This document shows, piece by piece, positions 43,479-56,100 of a stretch of DNA of 64,000 nt. Source of the DNA: Bradyrhizobium sp. CB1717 (GTDB lineage Bacteria; Pseudomonadota; Alphaproteobacteria; Rhizobiales; Xanthobacteraceae). Under the pieces are notes generated by a model, which was given only the letters and a program-made list of their open reading frames with translations, did not search any database and was not told the DNA's origin. The first letter of the stretch is position 1. Each line of letters starts with the position of its first letter. A program made the position numbers and the translations under genes. The stretch covers positions 7,409,001 to 7,473,000 of the forward strand of contig NZ_CP121666.1 in the NCBI RefSeq assembly GCF_029714325.1, given 5' to 3'.

Positions 43479-44794
43479 GTGCCAACCAATACGTGTCGGG
43501 TTGATTGCATCGCAACTACACCGGCGTCTCGTTCAGACGTGTCCAAAGGTGCGCACCCCAGAATCATCTGCCTGTCGGATGTATTCAAATAGAACGGTCG
43601 GCCGAGGAGGCTGTTGATAATTTGGCTGTTGCGGTACGCGACCAAAGATAGATTGGCGCTCTGCAATCCGTGTTGCACGCGGCTCTGATTTTGTAGGTAT
43701 ATTGGTCCTGGCATGTGCCGACCGAAGCGGACTGCGTAGTCCGGCCCCAGCACGGGTAACCCACCTTCCTTACACGCCCCCTCGAGGAGGGCCTCCAAGA
43801 AAGGCGGCATACGTGGTTGGAACCCTGTAGCAAGCACTATACGATCGACGACAACGCTGCTACTTCGTTGCGTTGCAATCTCATCTAGATCCACTCGCCA
43901 GCGCTTGTTGTGCGACGTGATGTCTTTCACCACTGCGCTGGACAACACACGAAAACGGTCGGCCAGCGTGCGATCCACGCTGCGGTCGTACCGCATCTCA
44001 TAAAGGCGGTTGCATAAATCGGCAGAAATGCCGTCGCTCGTAAGCATCTCGCCCTCGACTATGTCCCGGCGTTGCTGAAGCGGTAAAGCGTGAAAGCGGC
44101 GGCTATAGGCCGGCGTGTAAGCCTCATTCACAAAGCTGTTGTCGTCCATGGAGAACAAGTTTGAGCGCGACGTTACCCATGTAATCTGGGTGGATACAGA
44201 ACGACCAAGAATGTCCTCGATAATCTCAGCCCCGCTCTGACCGCCTCCCACTACGAGCACATGCTCAGCTGCATGCGGTAGCTGCCGATCGAGATAATCG
44301 GCCCCATGGTAGACGGTTTCACATGACAAAGATCTGGCACAGTCGGGGATATTGGGCTCTACGCCTACGCCCACAACGATAGCACGGGTCAGATATGTGG
44401 TTGCATTCGTGCTGATACGATAGCCATCCCTAAACGGAACAACGTCCGTGACGTCCTCGGAGAACCGGAGAGTATTGAGCCGCCCTGCGACCCACCGGTA
44501 ATACTCGATGAACTCCTGCCGGGACGTTGAAGCATTGCGCTTGTTGACAAAGCTGTAGAGCCGGCCATGCAGTGCCAAATAGTTGAGAAATGAGTGTGGG
44601 CTCGTAGGATCGACCAGGGTCACGCAATCCTTGAGCGGCGACACCTGTAAGCGACTGTTGGGCAGCCCAAGCCCTGGATGCCAGAAAAATGTGTCTCGCT
44701 TGTCTAGGAAACGTGCACGGAGCGGAGTTGGTTCAATAAGCGCTGCAAGACTGAGGTTAAATGGGCCGATCCCAATTCCAATAACATCCAGCAT
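43475..44794 (-). CDS. FAD-dependent lysine/ornithine N-monooxygenase (IucD/SidA family)
   Basis: A flavoprotein of about 439 residues. The FAD motif is MLDVIGIGIGPFNLSLAAL, followed by FFWHPGLGLPNSRLQVSPLK and TLVDPTSPHSFLNYLALHGR, closely like lysine N6-hydroxylase IucD. The NADPH loop is VLVVGGGQSGAEIIEDI and the C-terminal motif is VLATGFQPRMPPF. It hydroxylates the side-chain amine of lysine or ornithine. With the cupin and MetRS-like genes downstream, N6-hydroxylysine for hydrazine formation is the favoured role; a hydroxamate siderophore is the alternative. ATG 44794 is chosen because the FAD fold begins there. It is the first gene of the tailoring operon. Confidence 0.92.
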   Translation of the reverse strand: MLDVIGIGIGPFNLSLAALIEPTPLRARFLDKRDTFFWHPGLGLPNSRLQVSPLKDCVTLVDPTSPHSFLNYLALHGRLYSFVNKRNASTSRQEFIEYYRWVAGRLNTLRFSEDVTDVVPFRDGYRISTNATTYLTRAIVVGVGVEPNIPDCARSLSCETVYHGADYLDRQLPHAAEHVLVVGGGQSGAEIIEDILGRSVSTQITWVTSRSNLFSMDDNSFVNEAYTPAYSRRFHALPLQQRRDIVEGEMLTSDGISADLCNRLYEMRYDRSVDRTLADRFRVLSSAVVKDITSHNKRWRVDLDEIATQRSSSVVVDRIVLATGFQPRMPPFLEALLEGACKEGGLPVLGPDYAVRFGRHMPGPIYLQNQSRVQHGLQSANLSLVAYRNSQIINSLLGRPFYLNTSDRQMILGCAPLDTSERDAGVVAMQSTRHVLVGT

Positions 44795-45299
44795 TTCCAC
44801 AGAAGTCTCTTTGAGCTCGCGCAAGTTTTTGGTCTCGGGGCTCGCGCAAATTCTGCCTGGGTGCGGATTCTGCCCTTCATGACTGAGGCACGCTTGTGTG
44901 ACTTGGGTTGGGGCAGCGGCTTGGCCTGTAGCCGCAGGAGACGTGATGAATTGCGCATCCGCAATAGCCGCGTCGTGCAACCCGTCTGCTGGAATCGGCA
45001 ACCATCTCATCGGTGCAAAGTCCGGTTGCAACCATCTCCCCCGTCCCCACCCGGCGGTCTCTGCTCATTAGCAACCGCCGTGCCAGCGACAAAATCTCGA
45101 CTGCGCCTTGTTGGACAGAAGAACATGCCGACGCACAGCGTTTCGTGCGGAGTTGCTCCGGCAGCTCTGTCATATTTGCGACATTGAGGTGGTAATCGGA
45201 CATTCAGGTACGGAATACGAAGCGCGCGTATCCATAGCTGAGGAAGCTGATTGAAAGCGCAGCTCGGCGTATTCCGCCGCGGTCTCGTTACGGTGCACG
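44795..45299. other. Upstream region of the tailoring operon, no clear gene
   Basis: About 500 bases between the N-monooxygenase start and the recombinase remnant. A minus-strand frame (45203-44877, starting MSDYHLNVANMTELPEQLRT) is open but matches nothing I know. A promoter for the tailoring operon is expected here because the opposing recombinase remnant separates it from the NRPS. Confidence 0.4.
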
Positions 45300-45995
45300 A
45301 TGATTTCGCAGGACCTGCTCGGCTTCGCAACGGCGCGCAACAAGGGAACGTGCAATAACCGCTTGAACATCCGGCGCGACGCGTTGGAGGCGTCCGTACT
45401 GAGCGGTCTCCGCACGCATCTCATGGAACCCGAGCTGTTTAAGGAATTCTGCCAAGAGTTTACCCGGGAGGTGAATCGACTCAGGATCGAGCGCGGAGCC
45501 GATATCGAGGCGCAAAGGCGCGAACTCGAGCGTACCGACCGCGAGCTGGATAAAGCGGTTCAAGCTATCCTTGATGGCGTTCGGGGAGTGAAGCTGAAGG
45601 AAAAGATTGGCGCTCTGGAAGCCCGCAAGGTCGAGTTAATAGACCTCCTGGCGAACGCGGCGGAGCCGCCGCCCCTCCTTCACCCGAATATGGCGGAGAT
45701 CTACCGTCAACGCGTGGCCGCCCTGTACGAGAGCCTGCAAGGTGAAGGCGGGAGAGCCGAAGCGGCGGAGGTTTTGCGCGCGTTGGTCGATCAGGTAACA
45801 CTTGTCCCCGATGGCGAAGAGCTGGCGATCGTATTGCGCGGCGACCTGGCCGCGATCCTGCGCTTTGCGGCGGGCAAGAAAAACCCCGACTTCCTTTCGG
45901 AAGCCGGGGCTCTGGATGGCTTGCTATCGCAAGCATCGGTGGTTGCGGGGAGGCCCAACATCCGATTATTGCGATTGATTAAACAAATCAAATGA
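45300..45995 (+). pseudogene. Large serine recombinase, C-terminal fragment
   Basis: The frame begins inside a zinc-ribbon region (CATARNKGTC-like: GFATARNKGTCNNRLNIRRD) and continues LEASVLSGLRTHLMEPELFK with a long coiled-coil and a C-terminal EVLRALVDQVTLVPDGEELA. This is the C-terminal third of a resolvase/invertase-type serine recombinase. The catalytic N-terminal domain is missing and the sequence upstream is degraded, so it is non-functional. It lies between the NRPS and the tailoring genes, facing them, and marks past integration at this spot. Confidence 0.85.
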
Positions 45996-46091
45996 TCTGT
46001 GATCTTGATCTGAGGCCGGACCTGACTCGATCTGGAGGAAATACGCAGTGGCAGGTCAATATCCGCCGCTCCAATCGATGCTCGAACAAGG

Positions 46092-49000
46092 TTAGCTCGG
46101 CGGCACGTGCGATTGCTGCCGACGGTCTGGTGAATTGGACAAGGCTATCGAAAGGCATCGAGCCAGAATTCGGCGGTTTTCTGGGATGTTCATCATCGTC
46201 GTGTGGTCACCCGGAACGGACACGGCGTGAATGGCTTCAGCACGCAAAACCCTGTCCCACCCCCGCAACGGAGAACTTGCTCCCTGACCCATTGAACCTC
46301 GTCCACGACGGCTGCGGGCAGGTCCGTTGACATAAAACTGGTTGATCTCGATTCCAAGAGGTGGAGCTTCATACAAGTCCAGTGCCCTTTGGAACTGCGC
46401 TGCCTTTTCATACGTCAGAAGAAGGCTTTCTAGATCACGATCCAGAGGTATCGCCCCAATTTGCTGTGCCTTTTGAATCAGTTGGCCAATCGAGCTGTTT
46501 GCAGCAAATCGTTCTAAGACCTGGAAGCTGTCATCTTCTAAGAATTCCAAAGAATCCAGTAGCACTTCCCGTACCATCTGGGTCAGCGATAAGCTTCGTC
46601 GATTTGCAGATAACGCAGTATCGATGAAGGCCATGAACGACACAGCTTCATCCAGATTCAGTAACTGCTGCGCAATCGCGTAAGCCAAGATTGCCCCTGA
46701 TGAGTATCCAGCAAAGCGATACGGTCCACGTGACTGGATCTCTCTAACTACCAGCATTACTTCCGCGGCTATCGCCTCAAGAGTTAGTGGACGTTCGTCG
46801 TCGAAATGCGGCCATGGCAAAGCATAGACCGGACAGTCGACGTCCATTTCCTTCACAAGGGGGAGGACATAGGAACAATCGCCCAATCCTGTGGGAACAA
46901 AGAAGAGCGGTGGCTGTGATCCCGTTTCCAGAACGGAAATCACTTGCGGACTGCTGGGCTGTCGCTTCAAATGAATCTTCGATGCGAGTTCCCTCAGAAC
47001 AGGGGCTTGGAAGAGATCGGCGGCGGTAAACTTGAACCCGGCATCGAGCGCTCGACTGAGCAGCTGCACCGCCAATAGCGAGTGCCCGCCCAGTTCGAAG
47101 AAGTCGTCGTGGCGTCCGACCCGCTCCACACCGAGCAGCTCGGCCCAGATCTGTGCCAGCGTGATCTCGATCTCGCCTTGCGGCGCCTCATGGGCGGCGC
47201 GCGCATACGCCTCATCGTCCGGCGCAGCCAGCGCCTTGCGGTCCAGCTTGCCATTCACCGTCAGCGGCAGCGCCGCCAGCCGCACGAACGCCGATGGCAC
47301 CATGTAGTCCGGCAGGTGCGCACTTATGTGCGCGCGCAAGGCGCCGGCAAGCTCGCTTCCCTCCAGCCCGTTCGAAGCTGCTTCCGGCGACACCACATAG
47401 GCGACCAGCCGCTGCTCGCCGCCGGGGCCCTCGTGCGCCACCACCACCGCCTCGCGCACGAACGGGTGCTCGCAAAGCCGCGCCGCGATCTCGCCCGGCT
47501 CGATCCGGAAGCCGCGGATCTTCAGCTGGTCGTCGTTGCGGCCCAAAAACTCCAGATTGCCGTCCGGCAGATAGCGCGCCAGATCGCCGGTGCGATACAG
47601 CCGGTCGCCGTCCACAAAGGGACTGGCGATGAACCGCTCCGCGCTCAGCTCGGGCCGGTTCAGGTAGCCGCGCGCCACCCCCGCCCCGCCAATGCAGAGC
47701 TCCCCCACCGCACCGAACGGCACCAGCCCGCCATGATCATCCAGCAGATACACACGCGTGTTCGCAATCGGGCGGCCAATCGGGACAATGGCCCCATCAA
47801 ACCCATCGGGGCAACTCCAGGTCGCCGCACAAACTGTTGCTTCGGTAGGTCCATAAGCATTGATAATGGATGCTGGAGCAAGACTCCGGATGAGTTCTGC
47901 CTTCGGCAGCTCTCCAGCAAGAATGAGAACTTGCGATCCCAAGCCTTCCAGCTTCTGGCTTCCCTGAAGCAAGGCTGGAGGCAGCGTCGCGTGCGTGATG
48001 GCTTCGCTTCGCAGATAATCCGATAGCTTGTTACTCGCTTGACGGAGCTCATCCGCAGGCAAATGCAATGTGGCTCCCGAACCAAACGCCATAACAAGCT
48101 CCGAGGCGCTTGCATCAAAACCGAGGGAGGCGAACTGCACCACGCGGCTGTTGCAACAAACGCCAAAAAGCCCGATCTGAGCCAAGCTGAGATTGACCAA
48201 GCCGCGATGCTCGACCATGACCCCCTTGGGGGTGCCTGTGGATCCGGAGGTGTAGATCACATAGGCGAGATGGCGTGAGGTGAGGCCGAGCGCACGCGGG
48301 TCCGGATCCGATTCCGGCAGATTTGTCCATTCCGGCGTCGCCGCCAGATCCACCACCGTCAGATCGCGTAACGCATCGTCGCCCAGCGCCGATCGCCCCG
48401 CTGCATCGGCCAGCAGCACTCGCGGCGCCGCATCGTCGAGAACCTGCCGCAGCCGCGCCGACGGATAGGCCGGATCCAGCGGCAGATAGGCGCCACCCGC
48501 CTTGAGGATCGCCAGCAGCCCCACCACCATCATCGGACTGCGCTGCAGGCAGATCGCCACCGGCTGATCCGGCTTCACCCCAATTGCGATCAGATGATGC
48601 GCCAGCTGGTTGGCCCGCGCATTGAGCTCGCCATAGCTGACGCGCTCCTCCGCGCACACCACCGCCACCGCATCCGGCGCACGGCGCACCTGCGCCTCGA
48701 ACAGCTCATGGATGCACCGCTCCGACGGATAGGCCGCAGCCGTCCGGTTCAGCTCCTCCAGCAGATACGCCCGCTCGTCGGCTGGCAGCAGCTCAATCCG
48801 CCCGACCGCTTGCTGCGCATCGGCAACCATCGCGCGCAGCAGCGCCAGCAGATAGCCTCGTTGCCGCTCGATGGTCGCCTGATCGAACAGCGCCGTGGCA
48901 TAGCCCAGCGTCCCAGCGATCACCTCACCCTGCTCGCCAAGGCTCAGCTCCAGATCGAACTTGACCTGATCGAAGCCGTCTGCCGCCGCCTCCACCATCA

Positions 49001-50195
49001 GCCCAGGAAGATCGAACGTCCCAGCGGCGTTGTTCTGCCAGGCCAGCATCACCTGGAACAAGGGGGTGTGATCAAGACGCCGTGGCGGCTGCACGATCTC
49101 CACCACCTGCTCAAACGGCAGGTCCTGATGCTCCTGCGCTCCCAAGGCCGAGCGCCGCGTCCGCGCCAACAGCTCCGCCACGCTCGGCTCGCCCGACAGG
49201 TCAAGCCGCAGCGCCAGGGTGTTGACGAAGCAGCCGATCAGCTCTTCGACCTCGCGGCGACCGCGATTGGCGCTCGGCACGCCGATCATTAGGTCGTCCT
49301 GCCCTGACAGACGCGACAGCAGCGCCGCCCAGGCCGCCAGCACCGTCATGAACAAGGTCGTGTCATGCTGCCGGCTCAGCCGCTTCAGATCCCGCGTCAG
49401 ATCCGCATCGATCACGACCGTCACACTGGCCCCGGCAAACGACTGCTCGGCCGGCCGAGGCCGATCTGTCGGCAGCGCCAGACGGGCCGGCGCGCCAGAT
49501 AGTTTGTTGCGCCAATAGTGCGCCTGGCTCTGCAGCCGCTCGCCCGACAGCCACTGCCGTTGCCAGGCGGCATAGTCCGGATACTGGATTGCAAGCGGCG
49601 GCAGCGGATCGCCTTCTCCGGCCACGAACGCCCGGTACAGCTGACTGAGTTCACGCACCAACACGCCCAGCGACCAGCCATCCGAGACAATGTGGTGCTG
49701 CGTCAGCAGCAAAACGTGCTCCTCATCCGAGATCCGGATCAGCCGGCCGCGGATCAGCGGGCCACGCGCCAGATCGAACGGCGTGCGCGCCTCTTCCCTG
49801 CACAGACCCAATAGCGCCTCGTCCGCATCCGGCCTGTCCCGCAGATCGTGCTCCACAACCGGCAGCCCCGCATCCTCCGGCAGCAGCTCCACCCAGGGCT
49901 TGCCCTCCGGCGCGACAAACACGCTGCGCAGCGCCTCATGACGCGCCAACACACGATCAAGGCTGCGCTGCCAGGCGCTGCGGTCGAGCCCACCCTTGAG
50001 CCGCCACCCGAGCGGAATGTGATAGTTCGTGCTGCTCTGATCCAGCTGCGCCAAAAACCACAGCCGCTGCTGCGCAAACGACAGCACAAGCGGCGCTTCA
50101 CGCAACACCGGCACAATGGCTGGCGGGTCTTGCGCGCCGGAGCGGCTCAACTCATCCATGATACTCGCGGCCAGATCGGCCAGCACCGGTTTGGC
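46092..50195 (-). other. NRPS module 5 and release: C5, A5 (W239S variant), T5, thioesterase
   Basis: C5 (about 48770-50110) opens [20 protein letters not shown] and has [14 protein letters not shown], the ordinary L-donor type. A5 is nearly identical to A2, but its pocket reads DASTIAAVCK because GrsA position 239 is Ser, and it lacks one Ser of a Ser pair after LLQG. The thioesterase (46130-46970) has nucleophile [15 protein letters not shown] and the catalytic His in VPGDHTTMM. Confidence 0.85.
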
Positions 50196-53100
50196 AAACA
50201 GCATGGTCAGCGGCAGTGTGAAGCCGATGGCCTGCGAGACCCGGCTCAACAGCTGCACCGCCAAGAGCGAGTGGCCGCCAAGCGCAAAGAAGTGGTCGTG
50301 GCGTCCGACCCGCTCCACACCGAGAAGCTCGGCCCAGATCTGTGCCAGCGTGATCTCGATCTCGCCTTGCGGCGGCTCATAGGCGCGATGCGCATACGCC
50401 TCATCGTCCGGCGCCGGCAGCGCCTTGCGATCGAGCTTGCCATTCACCGTCAGCGGCAGCGCCGCCAGCCGCACGAACGCCGCCGGCACCATGTAGTCCG
50501 GCAGGTGCGCGCCCACATGCGCCCGCAACGTGGCGGCCAGCTCAGCTCCAGCACCATCCGGCTCATCCGATTGAGCTTCAGGCGCACACACCACATAGCC
50601 GACAAGACGCTGCTCGCCGCCGGGGCCCTCGTGCGCCACCACCACCGCCTCGCGCACGAATGGGTGCTCGGCAACCCGCGCCGCGATCTCACCCGGCTCG
50701 ATGCGGAAGCCGCGGATCTTCACCTGGTCGTCGTTGCGGCCCAAAAACTCAAGATTGCCGTCCGGCAGATAGCGCGCTAGATCGCCCGTGCGGTACAGCC
50801 GGTCGCCCTCGACAAAGGGACTGGCCATGAACCATTCGGCTGTCAGTTCAGGCCGGTTCAGATAGCCGCGCGCCACCCCCGCCCCGCCGATGTAAAGCTC
50901 ACCCGCCGCGCCGAACGGAACCGGCGCACCATGTCCGTCAAGCAGATACACCCGCGTGTTCGCGATCGGACGGCCGATCGGGACAATGGCGCCATTAAAC
51001 TCACCCGGACAACTCCACGCTGTCACGTCGATCGCAGCTTCGGTCGGACCGTACAGATTGTGCAGGCCCGTCCAAGGCAAGAGGCGCCGAACCTTATGCA
51101 CACTGGCGGCAAGAAGCGCCTCGCCGCTGCATAAAACACGCCGCAGCGACGTGCAGCGGTTAACACTCTTCGTATCCAGAAAACTGACCAGCATGGATGG
51201 CACGAAGTGAACCGTCGTGATGCGCTCGCCGATGATCAAGTCGACCAATGCAGCGGGATCTCTGTGCGTATCCGGAGGCGCCAGCACCAGGGTCGCCCCT
51301 TCAAGCAAGGTCCAGAAGAACTCCCAGGCCGAGACATCGAAGCCAAATGGCGTCTTCTGCAACACGACATCAGTTGCCTTGAGACCATAGGCGTTTTGCA
51401 TCCACATCAGGCGATTGACGATAGCCCGATGCTCATTCTGTGCCCCCTTGGGCGTGCCGGTGGAGCCGGAGGTGTAGATCACATAGGCGAGATGGCGTGA
51501 GGTGAGGCCGAGCGCACGCGGGTCCGGATCAGACGCCGGCAGACTGGCCCATTCCGGCGTCGCCGCCGCCAGATCCATTACCGTCAGATCGCGTAGAGCA
51601 TCGTCGCCCAGCGCCGATCGTCCCGCCGCATCGGCCAGCAACAGGTGGGACGCCGCATCCGCAAGCACCTGGTGCAGCCGCGCCGACGGATAGGCCGGAT
51701 CCAGCGGCAGATAGGCGCCACCCGCCTTGAGGATCGCCAGCAGCCCCACCACCATCGCCACGTTGCGCGCAACGCAGATCGCCACCGGCTGGTCCGGCCT
51801 GACCCCGAGCCCGATCAGATGATGCGCCAGGCGGTTGGCCCGCGCATTCAGCTCGCCATAGCTTAGCCGCTCCTCCGCGCAGACCACCGCTACCGCATCC
51901 GGCGCACGGCGCACCTGCGCCTCGAACAGCTCATGGATGCACTGCTGCTCAGGATACGTCACCGCCGTCCGGTTCAGTTCCTCCAGCAGATACGCCCGCT
52001 CGTCAGGTGGCAGGATGTCCAGCTCCCGCACCGGCGTGTTCGGCGCCCGCTCCAGCGCCTCCGCCAGCTGCGCCAGCATGTGCTGCATGTAGCCGCAGAT
52101 CCGATCCGCTGAGACGCCCTCCGCCACCTGCGCCGTCAGCCCGAGCGCCTCGCCAAAATCCTCCACCGACAGGATCAGCGGATAGTTGGTGCGCTCCTCC
52201 CCGCCCAGCCATTCCATGCCGGACAGCACATCATCGGCTGCGGAGGCGGAGACCGCCGCCGGCGTGTTGTGGCGGTAGTTCAACAGCGCGCTGAACAGTG
52301 GCGCCGGCGCCGCAACGCCGCTGCAGCGTTGCGCCAGCGCCAGCGAGGCATGCTCATGTACGAGCAGCTCGGCCAGCCGCGCGTGGGTGGTCCGCACGCT
52401 CGCCTCGACCGCGGTCCCGTCCAGGTCAAGCCGCAGCGGCAGCGTGTTGATGAACAGCCCCATCGCGCGGTCGCCACCCGCCCCGCCATGCATGCGGCCG
52501 AACAGCACCGTGCCGAACACCACCTGCTCGCGGCCGCTGCTGCGCGCCACCACCTGGCCCCAGGCCAGATGGCACAGGCTCGCCAGGCTCACCCCCAGCC
52601 GCCGCGCCTGGCTGCGCAGCCGCGCGTTCAGCTGCTCCGGCAGCATCCGCTGCGCCTCTCGAACCCCGCTGCCGTCGCCGCGCACCTCGCTCAAGCCAAA
52701 GGGCGTGCATGGCTCGTCGATGTCTGCCAGCCACCCCCGGAAGAACGCTTCATCCGCCTTGGCATCAGCGCCGAGATGCGCCTGCGCCACCAGGTTGCGG
52801 AACGGCTGTGGCTCGGTCAGCTCATGCGCCCGCCCCTCCAGCTCAGCCTGGACTTCGGCACGCATCACCTCCAGTGTCGTGTGGTCCCCGATCAGATGAT
52901 GCTGCAGCTCCAACAGCAGCCAGCGCGCGCTGCCGGGCTCGCGCGCGATCACAAACCGCAACAAGGGCGCTCGGCCAAGCTCGATGCGCTGCCGGCGCGG
53001 ATCAAACCGATCCTTAAGCTGCGCGCGGCCCGGACCAGCAGCGCCGTCCAGCTCGACCTCGCTCACCTCCAACGGCGCACGGCGCCACACCACCTGGACC

Positions 53101-56100
53101 GGGCGCGACAGCCCTTCCCAGACAAACGACGTCCTCAGGATATCGTGCCGATCCACCACCCGCTGAACCGCGGCAAGATAGCGCTCGAGCAGGTCACGAT
53201 CGGCAAACGCCATCTGCGAGACCAGCAGGTACGGATCGCCCTTTGTCGCCAACAGATGGTGGAACAGGATCCCGTCCTGCAGCGGCGACAAGCCATAAAT
53301 GTCCTGGATGTTGCCGACGCCGCCGGGCACCGTGGCGACGATCCGGTCGATCTCGCCCTGCGCCAGCTCAATGAGCGGCAACATCTCTGGCGTGATCGCC
53401 GGACTCTGTTCGCTGATCAGGTTGGCCGGGATCGCCACCTCGTGATGGCTACTGAGGCTTGCAGCCAGATCGGCCAGCACGGGCTTTGCAAACAAGGTCC
53501 GCACCTCGACCCCCAGCGACCGCCGCCGCAGCCGCTCCATCAGCTGCACCGCCAGCAGCGAGTGCCCGCCGAGCGCAAAGAAGTGGTCGTGGCGTCCGAC
53601 CCGCTCAACACCGAGAAGCTCGGCCCAGATCTGTGCCAGCGTGATCTCGATCTCGCCTTGCGGCGGCTCATGGGCGGCGCGCGCATACGCCTCATCGTCC
53701 GGCGCAGCCAGCGCCTTGCGGTCCAGCTTGCCATTCACCGTCAGCGGCAGCGCCGCCAGCCACACGAACGCCGATGGCACCATGTAGTCCGGCAGGTGTG
53801 CACTTATGTGGGCGCGCAAGGCGCCGGCAAGCTCGCTTCCGTCCAGCCCGTTCGAAGCTGCTTCCGGCGACACCACATAGGCGACCAGCCGCTGCTCGCC
53901 GCCGGGGCCCTCGTGCGCCACCACCACCGCCTCGCGCACGAACGGGTGCTCGCAAAGCCGCGCCGCGATCTCGCCCGGCTCGATCCGGAAGCCGCGGATC
54001 TTCAGCTGGTCGTCGTTGCGGCCCAAAAACTCCAGATTGCCGTCCGGCAGATAGCGCGCCAGATCGCCGGTGCGATACAGCCGGTCGCCGTCCACAAAGG
54101 GACTGGCGATGAACCGCTCCGCGCTCAGCTCGGGCCGGTTCAGGTAGCCGCGCGCCACCCCCGCCCCGCCAATGCAGAGCTCCCCCACCGCACCGAACGG
54201 CACCAGCCCGCCATGATCATCCAGCAGATACACGCGCGTGTTCGCGATCGGACGGCCAATCGTCTCGACGACAGCCTCTCCCCGTCGCATGCAAATCCAG
54301 GTCGAGTACGTCGTGGTTTCCGAAGGCGCGTACAGATTGCAGATCTTCTCGACCCGACTGCTCTCGAAAGCCTTCTCTATGAGGCCTGCCTTCAGCCGCT
54401 CGCCCGCCAAATTGATGACCCTTGTCGAGGCCGGCACGGCTTTCTTGTCGACCAGAGCGGCGATCGCCGAGGGCACTGTGTTGATCAAAGAGATATCCAA
54501 AGACCTCTCGGCCAGCGCCAGCGCATTCTCGACAAGGTAAAGCGTGCTTCCTTGCGAAAGCGGAACGAAGCACTCATAGACGGACAGATCAAAACTGATC
54601 GAGGTGGCAAACAGCGTGCGGCTGATCTCTGATGCCGTAAACACGTCGCGGCTCCAATGCAGCAGGTTCACCGTGCTCGCATGCTCAATCATGACGCCCT
54701 TGGGCGTGCCTGTGGATCCGGAGGTGTAGATCACATAGGCGAGATGGCGTGAGGTGAGGCCGAGCGCACGCGGGTCCGGATCCGATTCCGGCAGGCTGGC
54801 CCACGCCGGTGCCGCCGCATCGAGCTCCACCACGCTCGCATTGACGCCCACACCGCCCAAGGCGGCGCGCCCCGCCGCATCGGCCAGCAACAGGTGGGAC
54901 GCCGCATCCGCAAGCACCTGGTGCAGCCGCGCCGACGGATAGGCCGGATCCAGCGGCAGATAGGCGCCACCCGCCTTGAGGATCGCCAGCAGCCCCACCA
55001 CCATCGCCACGTTGCGCGCAACGCAGATCGCCACCGGCTGGTCCGGCCTGACCCCGAGCCCGATCAGATGATGCGCCAGGCGGTTGGCCCGCGCATTCAG
55101 CTCGCCATAGCTTAGCCGCTCCTCCGCGCAGACCACCGCTACCGCATCCGGCGCACGGCGCACCTGCGCCTCGAACAGCTCATGGATGCACTGCTGCTCA
55201 GGATACGTCACCGCCGTCCGGTTCAGTTCCTCCAGCAGATACGCCCGCTCGTCAGGTGGCAGGATGTCCAGCTCCCGCACCGGCGTGTTCGGCGCCCGCT
55301 CCAGCGCCTCCGCCAGCTGCGCCAGCGTGTGCTGCATGTAGCCGCAGATCCGATCCGCTGAGACGCCCTCCGCCACCTGCGCCGTCAGCCCGAGCGCCTC
55401 GCCAAAATCCTCCACCGACAGGATCAGCGGATAGTTGGTGCGCTCCTCCCCGCCCAGCCATTCCATGCCGGACAGCACATCATCGGCTGCGGAGGCGGAG
55501 ACCGCCGCCGGCGTGTTGTGGCGGTAGTTCAACAGCGCGCTGAACAGTGGCGCCGGCGCCGCAACGCCGCTGCAGCGTTGCGCCAGCGCCAGCGAGGCAT
55601 GCTCATGTACGAGCAGCTCGGCCAGCCGCGCGTGGGTGGTCCGCACGCTCGCCTCGACCGCGGTCCCGTCCAGGTCAAGCCGCAGCGGCAGCGTGTTGAT
55701 GAACAGCCCCATCGCGCGGTCGCCACCCGCCCCGCCATGCATGCGGCCGAACAGCACCGTGCCGAACACCACCTGCTCGCGGTCGCTGCTGCGCGCCACC
55801 ACCTGGCCCCAGGCCAGATGGCACAGGCTCGCCAGGCTCACCCCCAGCCGCCGCGCCTGGCTGCGCAGCCGCGCGTTCAGCTGCTCCGGCAGCATCCGCT
55901 GCGCCTCACGGGTCCGGCTGCCGTCGCCCTGGACCTCGCACAAGCCAAAGGGCGTGCATGGCTCATCGATGTCCCCCAGCAGTCCCCGGAAGAACTCTTC
56001 ATGCGCGTCTGCACCCACGCCAAGCCGTGCCGCCGCCACCAGGTTGCGGAACGGCTGCGGGGCTGCCAGCTCATGCTCGCGGCCCTCCAGCACGGCCCGG

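Noticed and set aside
52269..54632. Very long plus-strand open frames inside the NRPS (also 55518-56780 and 58326-60854)
   Set aside because: They are antisense to the NRPS, repeat exactly where its modules repeat, and translate to His/Arg/Gln-rich sequence with no family features. They are a by-product of high GC codon bias.
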